Program-made: the position numbers and the translations under genes
Part shown: positions 16,001 through 25,910 of the stretch, piece by piece
Layout: each line of letters opens with the position of its first letter
Position numbering within the stretch: position 1 is the first letter of the stretch
NCBI GenBank assembly: GCA_022316685.1
Contig: JAKJHU010000082.1
Span: 4,526,001-4,590,000, forward strand
Origin: Progne subis subis
Taxonomy: Eukaryota > Chordata > Aves > Passeriformes > Hirundinidae
Direction of reading: 5' to 3'
DNA: 64,000 nt
Notes under the pieces: model-generated
What the model saw: only the letters and a program-made list of their open reading frames with translations
What the model was told of the DNA's origin: nothing
The model's database searches: none

Positions 16001-16095
16001 ATAGTTGGGTTAACAGGTCTTGGCTTCAGAATCTTACAGGATTTTGGAATAAGTGTTTTATCTGTCATTTTAATAAAATTCAGAATTCCTTGTGG
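13082..16095 (+). other. FBXO45: FBXO45 3' UTR (inferred)
   Basis: About 3 kb downstream of the FBXO45 stop has no gene signature. AATAAA occurs at 15337-15342 and 16072-16077. The latter is followed within 20-40 nt by a GT-rich stretch (TTGTGGTTTGAGTGTGCTGTG), a good cleavage context. A further AATAAA lies at 17531. The extent is inferred from these signals and from the long 3' UTR I recall for mammalian FBXO45. Open frames here (e.g. 14432-14887) overlap one another and look non-coding. Confidence 0.45.
16072..16077 (+). terminator. FBXO45: Candidate FBXO45 poly(A) signal (proximal)
   Basis: AATAAA with a GT-rich downstream element lies 2.99 kb after the FBXO45 stop. It is the best-looking cleavage context in the 3' UTR. 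Confidence 0.45.
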
Positions 16096-17530
16096 TTTGA
16101 GTGTGCTGTGAGATCTGTTGGGAGCTGAACAGTCAGTCCTCTGTCCTGAGGAGGTGAGGAGCTCGGTGTGGTCACGAGTTTCGTGGCAGAGGCCATTCTT
16201 GGCCGTGGTGGTGCCTCGTGCTGGCCCTAAGCCGATTTTGTGCGACTCCACAGGTGCCGCTGACAAACCGATAAATCAGGATGGGGTGGGAAACTCCCTC
16301 CTGGTAAATGCTTTTCTCCCAGCTGAGAGGCTGCAGCGAGCACATTTTTGGGAGCCCTGTGCCCCTTCCCCTGGCACAGGCCCCTGGGTGCTGTCCCTCC
16401 TGGGCACGTTTCAGGTGACAAAGCCAGGCAGGAGCAGATGGCCCCGGTGTGGCTGTGCTCTTCCCTGCCTGCCAGAAATCCAACTTTTCTCCCTGCTTAT
16501 CCCTGATCTACATTTCTAAATCCCCTGAGCACGCTGGGTGTGTTTCCAGATGGCTGCCTCTATTTTTTTTTTTTTTCTCTTCCATTTTTGCTGGGTTGAT
16601 GACAGCAGCGATGAGTTAAACTAATGCTGGGCCTGATCGTAGTCTGATCATGCAAAACTGGTTTTCTTAAAGTGTTTTAGAGGTGAGCAGTCCTCAGTCA
16701 TTCCTTCAGCTATGTGTTTCCATGTGAATATTTCAGTTTTTACATGTTATAAATAGCCCTTAGATGTGTAAGTGAATTTTTTTTTCACTTAACTTGCAGC
16801 GAAATCTGCAGACAGAAAACAGCATTGTTGAAATCGCACTAAGATCCTTCTTACACTTAAAAAGAAGGTTTCAGGGGGTTGGCAGTGGCCATGCTTGACT
16901 CTGTAAGTGACAGTAGCCAACCTTGTGCTGGAGTATGAGAGAAAAAATGAGTGAGGCAGTGAATGAACACCGGAAGCTTTTCCTGCAGTGCTGCTGGACT
17001 TGCTAATTCATCCCTTAAATAGGTTTTTTCCCTGCTGCTCAATGTGACTTCCAGAGGAACTCTCCCATCTCCCCACGAGAGGGCAAAGCTGTGGGAGCCT
17101 TGACTTGTGCTCAAGCAAGTGCTGAGTACAGTAAATGTTTTTAATGTGGAACCTTCTCCCTTAGCAATTACTTCCTGTTCTTTTCAAAAACCAAACCAAG
17201 CTAAAAAAACCTCAACAGAAGTGAATGATGGACATAGAATTTTTTAAAGTTCACTCCTTCATTTGAACCCTGTGTCCTGAAATAGGCTGAGCAAATATTT
17301 GCATTTCAGAAAATGATTTTTAGTGACATCAAACTGAGCCAAAGCTCCAAGATCACCTTAAAGGATTGAAAGGGATTTGAGAGGCTCAAACAAAATATCA
17401 CAGTTGCTGTTCAAGGTCCAGCTTTTCCCAGACTTGCTTTTCTTCCCCTCAGGCATTTATGATGAAGAAATAGTGATATCAGCAAAAGATTATTTTTAAA
17501 AAAATCAAAGTAATCAAAAAAGGATTTTGA

Positions 17531-17536
17531 AATAAA
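17531..17536 (+). terminator. FBXO45: Candidate FBXO45 poly(A) signal (distal)
   Basis: AATAAA is followed by TGTATGTTACAAGTGGTGTTC, a second plausible polyadenylation context. It could be an alternative end of the FBXO45 transcript or unrelated. Confidence 0.3.
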
Positions 17537-17872
17537 ACTCACTGTATGTTACAAGTGGTGTTCATTCTTCTGCAGTTTTACCATGTCAGGAGTTGAATGG
17601 ATTTTGCCTTCATGCCTGCACTGGCAGGTGTGGTGTGAGCTACCTGCAGTGGTTTCGTGTCTGCCTGATTTGTCTTTTTAATCTGCAGCTTCCCTTGCTT
17701 AGGAGAACTCAGCCATAGCCCATCACTTTTAAATCGCAGTCTAAGACAGTAAACTCTGCCAGCTCCAATATGGGGCTTTATAAAGTGCTGGACAAGCCTG
17801 CTAGTAGGGAAATGGATGTTGGCCAAAATGCTCTTTTATCGTATTGTAATACTGCAGGGGTAAACATTTTTC

Positions 17873-17960
17873 ATGGAATCCCAGGTTGGTTTGGTCTGGA
17901 AAGGACTCATCCAGTTCCACCCCTGTGATGGCAGGATACTTTCCTCGGGACCAGGCTGTA
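17873..17960 (-). mobile_element. CR1 fragment
   Basis: CATGGAATCCCAGGTTGG, then TCTGGAAAGGACTCATCC and CCACCCCTGTGATGGCAGG, is a diverged reverse-complement CR1 terminus. Confidence 0.6.
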
Positions 17961-19057
17961 CAGCTTCTCCCAGTCCCAAATCACCTTTTGGGTTTCTTCA
18001 ATGGCTTTTTGTTTGTTTTTTTCTGTGTTCAGGTGGCAGAGGCCACTTTCCTCATGCCAGATCCCATCTGACACTGGACACCTGAGCCCTTCCACAGGAT
18101 CCTGTGCGACAGCGGGGCTGGAGGGTGGGATCTTGCTTTGGAAGCAGCCAAAAGGTTTTATCTTAGCTTCAGCATAAGGTTTTATCTATTCCTGGGTAAA
18201 TAATTGACATGAGCAGCACTGGATCAGAGCTGGAACATCAGGAGAGTGTGCAGGATGGAAAGCAGGTGGTTTTACATGCCCACCTCACCCCACAGTGCTG
18301 TGCAGCTCTGGCACCTGACTCTACTGGCAGCGTGAGCTGTTCTTCCCAGCAAGCAGAGACCTGAGTATTGATCCGTGTGCCTGGCTGAACCTCCCCCCTC
18401 CTGCACTCCCGTGCTGATTCAGGTCCCAAGCTGAGAGGTGGAACTGCTTTCAGCCTCTCCCAGGGATGGCATTTCAGATACAGCAATGGTGTCACCTGTG
18501 TTACAGTGGTGTCACGGGTTAGAGTTTGTTTCAAAAACCCACAGAAACATCTCCTGGCAGTTTTTCTGTTTTCTTACCCAAGACCAAGGGGTATGTCCTA
18601 AGTGCAAGAGTGTGCTCCAACTCCAACCCCAAACCCCACAGAGAGGCTTTGTCCCTTGTCCCTCAGGGAGCATGCTAGAAAGCAGGGATGCTGCACCCCA
18701 TGGCTGAAAACCGAGGAAAAAAAGATTTTGTAGCCTGCATTTGCTTCCAGAAGATCTGCACAGACCAGGCTGTGGTGCAGGGATTTGGCCTTCTGGCCAG
18801 AGAGGAAGATGGGTTGGGCATGCTGAGCTCTGCAAGGAGTTGAGAGAGTTTCACTTCCCTTTGCATTCATGACTGAATTGCTCACTTCTCTGAAGCAGAA
18901 CAGCGGCAGGGAGGGAGTTCGTGGGGCTGCAGATGGGAGAATTTTTTTTTTTTTTTTTGTCACAATTTGCATTCCTGAATTATGTCACAGCAGTGACTTG
19001 TCCAAACCTTCTCCTTCTGGTGACTTACAGACTCCAGCTTTGAGGGTTTTAGGCTAA

Positions 19058-19282
19058 AAACCGACAGAGAGCAGGTTTAGATTTGATATTAGGAAGAAAT
19101 TCTTCCCTCTTGGCAAAGGTTCCCAGAGAAGCTGTGGCTGCCTCATCCCTGGAAATGTTCCACACCAGGCTGGATGGGGCTTGGAGCAACCTCGGATAGT
19201 GGAAGGTGTCCCTGCACCTGGGGTGGGACTGGATGGGCTTTAAGGTCCCTTCCAACCTGAACCATTCCTTGATTCTATGATA
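19058..19282 (+). mobile_element. CR1 3'-end copy, sense orientation
   Basis: This is a well-preserved tail. It shows TTAGATTTGATATTAGGAAG, AAATTCTTCCCTCTTGGCAA, CCCAGAGAAGCTGTGGCTGC, then GGGCTTTAAGGTCCCTTCC and a terminal ATTCCTTGATTCTATGA at about 19282. It is 5'-truncated and non-coding. Confidence 0.9.
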
Positions 19283-19506
19283 AAAATCTTTGGTTACTGT
19301 GCTGGAGTAGCTGGGTCCGGGGGATTTATTGCTTTCAATGATTTCTTTTATTGTGCAGTACAAAAGAGGTCAATTTATCCACGTTTGTTAATCCTGTGGG
19401 AAAAGCTCAGGCAGCTCCTTCAGGTCTAACTGCAATCAATGTCCAAACTAGATGAAAGCAACCTGGTTGTGGGGCTTTCCAGCCCTTGAGGAGATCTAGG
19501 GGGAAT

Positions 19507-19655
19507 TACAGGATGGTTTGGGTGGGGAGGGACCTTAAAGGCCCTCCAGTCCCACCCCTGCCATGAGCAGAGACACCTTCCACTATCCCAGGTTGCTCCA
19601 AGCCCTGTCCAACCTGGCCTTGGACACTGCCAGGGACGGGGCTGCCACAACCACT
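19507..19655 (-). mobile_element. CR1 fragment
   Basis: GGATGGTTTGGGTGGGGAGG, then GACCTTAAAGG and the GCTCCAAGCCCTGTCCAACC block, is the reverse complement of CR1 3' sequence. It lies 225 bp from the oppositely oriented copy at 19058-19282. Confidence 0.85.
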
Positions 19656-20087
19656 CTTGGCAAAAAATCAGAGATATTTTCTTACTTACAGAAGCACCGG
19701 CTTCTCCTGCATCTGGACTGTCTCAGATGATAAGGGAGTGGATGCACTTGGCTTCCAGTTGCTCCGAAATACCAGGTTCTGCCGCTCCAGCATCTGATGC
19801 ATCCTGCTGCACGCTGTGCTCTGGAGACCAAGTGATCCCTGTGCTCTCCTGCTCTCCCAGGAGAAGGTCTGCCTTGGCCTGGTGGTAGTGGATCCTGAGG
19901 AGCCCTCAAACCCCGGCCTGGGAACGGCGGGAGTGCGGCGGCAGCGAGCGGTGCCAGAGCCCGGCCGCAGGGCGGGAGCGGGGGAAATGAGATCCCATCT
20001 GCAGCTTTCCCTCTCCAGCCGCTTCCTCCTCATTTACAGGCCGAGGAGGAAGAGCGCTCACCACGGGTGTGCTGCCTTGGGAGGGCT

Positions 20088-20506
20088 GAGCTGAAACAGA
20101 GACTGGACAGAGCTGGAGAATAAAGCAGAGATTTATTGAAAGGCCTTTAGGATACACCTTGGGCAGGACAAGAGCCTGACCAGGGCTACACCCAAGGTGG
20201 ACACAAAATGGTCACAAAATGGTCACAAAATAGATGACCAGTCACGAGGTCGCACAGTTTAATAAGTTTTGGTCCATTTGCATATTGGGGTTTAATTGTC
20301 CAATTCCAGCTCCAGGTTGTGAGGTCTGACTCTTCTTGTTCCTCCCTCCAGCCACCGTTGTTTGTGCTTTTGGGCTGAAAGTTGTCCTTGGTGTCCATCA
20401 GGAGAAGGATTTTGTGTCCTGCTGTTGTGTTTTGTGTCCCTGCTGTGTGCAGAGAGCTCACTGCCCCTGAATGTGAGCTCAGAGCTGCACTCCTGGGCGG
20501 CACAGA
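20088..20506 (-). mobile_element. Solo LTR of an endogenous retrovirus (inferred)
   Basis: Read on the minus strand, this 0.4 kb block has LTR architecture. A U3-like part contains an octamer (ATGCAAAT, plus-strand 20276-20283) and an 11-bp direct repeat (GGTCACAAAAT, plus strand, about 20210-20232). An AATAAA signal (20137-20132) is followed by a short U5-like CTCTGCTTTATTCTCC segment. On the plus strand it starts TGAGCTG and ends GGCACA, so TG...CA termini are possible, but I could not confirm a target-site duplication. No gag, pol or env sequence flanks it. Family assignment needs a repeat library. Confidence 0.6.
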
Positions 20507-21129
20507 ACCTGAAATACCTGAAGGATAAAGCTTAAGGCATCAGATGGAGGTGCTGGGCTGGACCTGCCTGCGGGAAGGGAACCGGGAGGAGCCTCACCCC
20601 AGCATGGAGTCGGGAAGGGGCTGTGGCCGAGCCACGGACCAGCTCCCCTCTTCCCTTCCCACCCTGTGCTCTCAGGAACATGGGTTTGCATCCCACTAAA
20701 TCCTGTTCCTGCCTTTCTTCTGAGTCCCATAAAGGGAGTGTGGGCACCTTTTGGGGACTGAGGGGTCAAAGGTGGGAATCCTCTACGAAGTTCTTGCTGT
20801 GGGGCTCCTGCCCGGTGTTTAGATCCTTGATCAAATGTTCTCCAAGCCCCAATACATAATTTTCCCGATTGTTTTTTGCTGCAGTTCACCTGGATCCCTG
20901 TGGGCTTGTTGCATGTTGTCAGTGTGGGGGATTATTGCCTCCCCCCTCCTTCCTGACCTCCCACAGCCCCTACTCCTCTGGTGTTGGCAGCCAGCCTGGT
21001 GCTGCAAGGGTGGGTGAGCAAGCCCAGGGCTCTGCTCAGAACAGCCCAGAGCTAATCCTGGCTTCAAAGAAGTCTTCTTTGAACCCTGCTTTCCATCAGG
21101 AAATCTGGCAAGAGCTAGGAGATTCCTGA

Positions 21130-21315
21130 CAGCTGGAAATACATTGAAGAAATTCTTGGCCGTGAGGGAGGTGAGGCCCTGGCACAGGGTGCCCAGAGAA
21201 GCTGTGGCTGCCCCTGGATCCCTGGCAGTGTCCATGGCCAGGCTGGACAGGGCTTGTGGAACCTGGGACAGTGGACGGTGTTCCTGCCCATGGCAGGGGG
21301 TGGAACAGAGTCATC
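21130..21315 (+). mobile_element. CR1 3'-end fragment
   Basis: AAGAAATTCTTGGCCGTGAG, then GTGCCCAGAGAAGCTGTGGC and CCATGGCAGGGGGTGGAAC, is a sense-oriented CR1 tail. It has lost the final repeat. Confidence 0.85.
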
Positions 21316-24300
21316 CCAGAGGAGGGTGCTGGGCCTCCAGGGGCTCCCTGACGCACAAGTCACTGCAAAACCAGAGCCTGGAGCTTTACTGACAGATGCA
21401 AGAGCTGGCACGTGCCTTTCCTTGGACCCAGGTAAAGCCGCAGGGAGGTGGTTTGGCCACAGCTTGGGGGAAAAGATGGTTATAATAATGATTCTATATC
21501 CTTGATTTTCGTGCAGGGTTTCCCCTGCAAGAACTGCCCCGAGGGGAGGGAAGCTGTGCTTCCTGTAGAGCTCCAGCCCTGCTGCAGCGCTGGGGCCCTC
21601 TGAGCCCACGCTCCTGCACAGCAGTGCACATCCCTAGCTAAACTGGGGTTAAACTGGGTGGATTCCCATTGGGAAATTCAGCCAGATGAACCTCCAGAGC
21701 TCAAGTTTAAACTTCAGGCATTGAGCTGTCCATTTTAGCTTTTCTTTTTCGCCCATGGAACAAATTCTCTTTTCTTTTTTGTGTTCATAGTTCCTCTTAA
21801 ATTAAAGGCAACTACTTCTGCTGGCAACTCCTGAGATCCAGGAGACCTCAGACTTCACTTGTTTTATCCAAAGTAGGGGATAAAATAAAATAAATTACAT
21901 TAACGATGCTTTGCACCATCATCCCTTGCAGAACCATTTCTTTAATTCTCGCCAGTTTTCCATCCCAGTGGGAGTCAAGGAAGCCCATAGAGAAATATTT
22001 CCGTTTCCCTTTTCCCCCACTCACCAGGTCCTGCTGCTGTGTGAACCATGAGTGACCCTTCTGGTGCTTTCACCTGGGAGTAAATCACATTTCCTGCAGG
22101 AAAACACACGTTCAGTGACGGGGTTGCTGTTTCCTGTTGCAGCTTCCCCTTTCCCCAGGGTCCTGAGCTGGGTGCATTCCAGGAGAAACTGGGAGCCTGC
22201 CCCTCTTATCACGACTTTGCTCTTGGGTTGTGTTTGGCAATTTGAAGGCTGTTAAGGGAAAAGGATTGTTTGGAGGAGGAGGTGGGAGGAATGGAAGGAG
22301 CTCACTGGGTGTGAAACCAAAAGGGGATTCCCAATCCTCTCCTACAGCTGCAGGAATTGCAGCTGCATGTTTGGACACAGCTCCAAGCAGCCGAATCTTC
22401 TCCAGTTTAACCCACTTGTGCCATTGAGCTGCACTGGAGCTTCCTGAAGAGCTGATCAGAGGAGCAGCTCCTGGCACCTCAATCCCTGCCCCTTCACTGC
22501 GCTGATAATTAAAAAACAAATCACCCATCTCAAAGCACACAACAGATCCTTACTGAGAGGACTGGGTGGGGTGTGAGGGGAGGAAAAGGAGGGGACAAGC
22601 AGCAGCTTCAGGACTTTTTCAGAACCATGCAGCTGCAGGATGTGGGGAAAGTGTGAAGAGCAGCAGCACTGTTGCCGATGCCCCAGCGCAGAGCGGCGGG
22701 GTCACCCCTGGATTGGGGCTGCTTTCCAGGGACAGCAGGGGTGGGGGAAACCTGGATGGGCCCTGCAGGGGCTCTGCCAGCCCACGGCGCTGCTGGGGAG
22801 AGGGCTTACACTGCCCTGGCTTTGGGGATGGGCTGGGGGCAAAGCAGGGAATGAAGCAGGCTGTTTCCTCTCCCAGTTGCTGCCAGGCTGTAGGAGGAAG
22901 CTGGTTTGACCCCACCATCACCTTGATGGTGGCACCCCAAAAGGGAATCTCATCAGAAGGTGTCGCAGGAGCCTCCCGATCCAGAGAGCCGGGTGTGGTC
23001 ACGGCCGAGGGTGCCCACGTTTTACAGCTGTGCCAGCTCCCGTGCCTCCAAGCACCAGGTGAGGGGTTTGAGTGTGGGCTCGTGGCTGGGTTTGGGATGA
23101 GGAGTTTGTGGTCATCAGCTGATCTCAGCCTTTTGTGTGCCCTTGAGCAATGCCATGGGAATTTTGCCCTTCTTCGAGCTTCTGCCACTCCTGTTCACTT
23201 CTCTCTTCTCCTTCTTGATTTTTATACTTCAAACTTCCTTGAAAATGGAGGAAATGAAACCACAGGGCTTTTTTGTGAGTGACATGGGAGAGATCAGCCT
23301 CTCCTACAGAAGAAATGAAATTTAGGGGGAAGGCAAGAAAATGATCTCCCTGGTCATTTTTGCTGGTTTCAGGAGTTTGGAGGCCACATGGTCTGGCAGG
23401 GAGGGGAGACCCTGGCTGGGATGTCCCTTGGAGGGGGGCTTGGTGTGCTGCAGTGACACAGTTCATCCCCAGCTATGCAAATATCCCCCTGGCACCATGG
23501 AACACACAAGGCACATGGAGCACAGACCTGCTGATCCCAGACGGGGTCCTGCTGCAGGGCTGGATCCTTTCTGCACAGTTTTCAACTTTTCCCAGCTAGG
23601 TAGATCTGGGCAAAGTTTTCCTCCTCAGAGGCTGGGTTTGCTGGGGACTTGGGGGTGTGTGAAGACCCTGGGAAGGGGGAGACATGGGCTGGGGAGATGG
23701 AGAGCAGGGGTAGATGGGGGTGAGGAGGAAGGGAACCACCCTGTGCATATTGCTTTGGAAATGTGGATCTTGGTTTCCTGGCAGCTGCAGGAAAAGCCAT
23801 TTTTGCTGACTTTCACACAGGGACTAGCACTCAGGAGGTCCCTGTATCTGGGTGGTTCTGACTTGTGCCCTGCGTGCTGGGTTTGCTGAAATCCAGAGCA
23901 GCCTCAGGACACCCAAAGGTCTGGGAGCAGGATAGGAGCATCCTGAATCTCACAAAATGTGAGGGACAGGCGCTGGCATCCCAGAGTTGCTGGGGACTCA
24001 ACACCTGGGACACGTCCAGCCTTGGCTTGGGATGCAACAGGGAATAACAGCACCTTCTTCCCCCTCAGGACTCGCATCCCTTGGCTCCCGTCGAGCCCCT
24101 GAGCTGGGCGCTGGAGGGGGTCTGGAGGGACACAAAGGGGTGGCATTTCTTCATCCCGCAGGAGCGGTGGCATGGCAGTGCAGGGCAGAACCACCCCCAG
24201 TCACCACCTCCATGGCCTGAAACCCCGAGCAGGGGTTCTGCTGCTGGAGCTGTGTAGAGGAGTCGCCACGCAAGGCCGGCTTGTCCCCAGGAGGCGTGTG

Positions 24301-24490
24301 ACCCCCTGTACCCCTCTCTGCCTGCCCGGGCCCTGTGGTTCCTCCTTGCTGGGAGCCGTGTGTGAGTGCATGACCCGGGCTGGGAGTGCTGAGATCAGTA
24401 AGCGAGAGCTGGGCCGCGCTCGCTGCCTCCATGTGACTGCAGTTTCCGTTGGCTCCTTCCGCAAAGGCTATATCGGTGCTCAGAGACGGG

Positions 24491-24588
24491 GCGGGTGGGA
24501 CACGGCCCTGCGGGTGGGACACGGCCCTGCGGGTGGCACGCTGACCCCGCGGGTGGCACGCTGACCCCGCGGGTCACCCCTGTCCCCA
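24491..24588. repeat. GC-rich minisatellite, 19-20 bp unit, about five copies
   Basis: Two units of GCGGGTGGGACACGGCCCT (24491-24509, 24510-24528) are followed by two of GCGGGTGGCACGCTGACCCC (24529-24548, 24549-24568) and a diverged fifth unit. It lies 30-130 bp upstream of the candidate NRROS 5' exon and is rich in CpG. Confidence 0.85.
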
Positions 24589-24599
24589 GGAGCCCCCAG

Positions 24600-24657
24600 A
24601 GCGCGGCTGAGGGGCCGCAGGATGGACCGTGCCAAAGCTCACGCGCCGTTCCACGCG
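24600..24657 (+). other. NRROS: Candidate NRROS non-coding first exon
   Basis: A CpG-rich patch ends in a near-consensus donor (CACGCG|GTGAGT, GT at 24658). NRROS exon 2 starts after the acceptor at 25893-25894 (CTCTCCACAG). The patch contains ATG at 24622 whose frame, if spliced to exon 2, reads 16 codons and stops at TGA 25907-25909, one base before the NRROS ATG. The left edge is unknown. Evidence is the donor, base composition and position only. Confidence 0.3.
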
Positions 24658-25910
24658 GTGAGTACCTGCCCCCCGATGCCTGTGCCGGGGGAAAACACCA
24701 TGGGGGTTCCCTGTGCCAATCTGGGCACCTGTGGTGGCTGTGTGCTCGAAGAGCCGTGGCTGCGTGGGCCCATGCCGGGGTGAAGCGTGGCGAGCACCCC
24801 GGGAGCTCCCGGAGCTCTTGGATGTGGGCTCTGGTGTAGGGCTGCGGGTGAGGGTTTCCTGCTGGGGCTGCTGCCTCCTCTCCTGGCTGGGCAGGTGCCA
24901 TCCCAGCAGCTCCAGGGAGCACTGGGGGAATGGAGGCGCTTCTGGTGTTGGAAGAAGACAAGAAAGGCTGAGCTGGGTGAAGGAAAGTGGGAGTTTCTAC
25001 AGAAGGGTTCAGGAGCCAGAACCAAAACTGGTGTTCTTTGGGTGCAGCAAGGACCAAGGTCCAGGACAGCAGAGGTCCTCTCCTGCCATTGTGCCTGGGT
25101 ATGAGTTGCTGCTGGACTCCAAGGGTGTGAGAGGGCCAAAGATGCTGTGTGTCTGTTGCAGCCTGGGGAAAGCAGAGTACCTCTCCATCTCCCCAAGAGT
25201 AATAAATCCTGCTGTGATAAGGCACCGGCTCAACAAGCTGTCCCAAGCAAGGAGACAGCCCAGGACATGCCCTGCTCCCTCTGGCTACCTGGGTTGCCAA
25301 AAATAACCCTGTTTCTCCTTCATGCAGTGGCAGCTGTGAAAGTGCCGTGTGTCAAACTCTCACCGAGCCCTCGCTGCTCATTTGCCTGAGTTTCAGCTTT
25401 TCCCCAGATGCAAATGCCGTCAGCACCGGTCCCACCAGGTCAGAAATGGGGCAGCTCATGCTGGAGAGCATCTGCTTCCCTGGAAAAACTCCCAGTAGGG
25501 CTGGGCACTGGGGGACTTGGTGGGGGACTGGTTGGTGTCCCCTGGGAGAGTTTGGTGCTAAGAGGGGGCACACGAGCCCTGCTGGGGGGACGCCCCGCTG
25601 GAAGGATGCAGCTCAATGGCCTTCACGAGCAGCTGTGCAGCACTGATGGCACCTTCCCTCTGTGCGCTGCCCCGGGCGGGACTGAGCTGCCACCCCCATC
25701 CCTGCTCATCCCCTGCCTTCCAGGCTCAAACTGGGGGAGCCCCACATTGGCTTCTGCTGGGGTGGGTGGGCTCGGTGCCAAGGCTCTGTGCCCCTTCTTC
25801 CGTGGACAGCTCATGGTGGCCCAGGTCACCTTGGCCTTTTAGGTTGAAGTGTTTGCAGCTTCTGACCTCCTCACCTCTGCTTCCCTCTCCACAGGAGTGC
25901 CGCCACTGAG

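Larger units (their letters stand above)
17537..24480. other. FBXO45-NRROS spacer
   Basis: There is no gene I can support here. The stretch holds CR1 fragments (17873-17960, 19058-19282, 19507-19655, 21130-21315), a solo LTR (20088-20506), and T-runs such as 18942-18959. GC-rich DNA carries overlapping open frames on both strands at 22566-23282 and 22619-23188. Equal open frames on both strands argue against coding. Confidence 0.5.

Noticed and set aside
22566..23282. 238-codon plus and 189-codon minus overlapping frames
   Set aside because: Simultaneous long frames on both strands in GC-rich spacer, without domains or splice context.
24395..25300. 301-codon minus-strand open frame upstream of NRROS
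   Set aside because: GC-rich antisense frame crossing the minisatellite. Overlapping plus-strand frames are also open and there is no recognisable domain.
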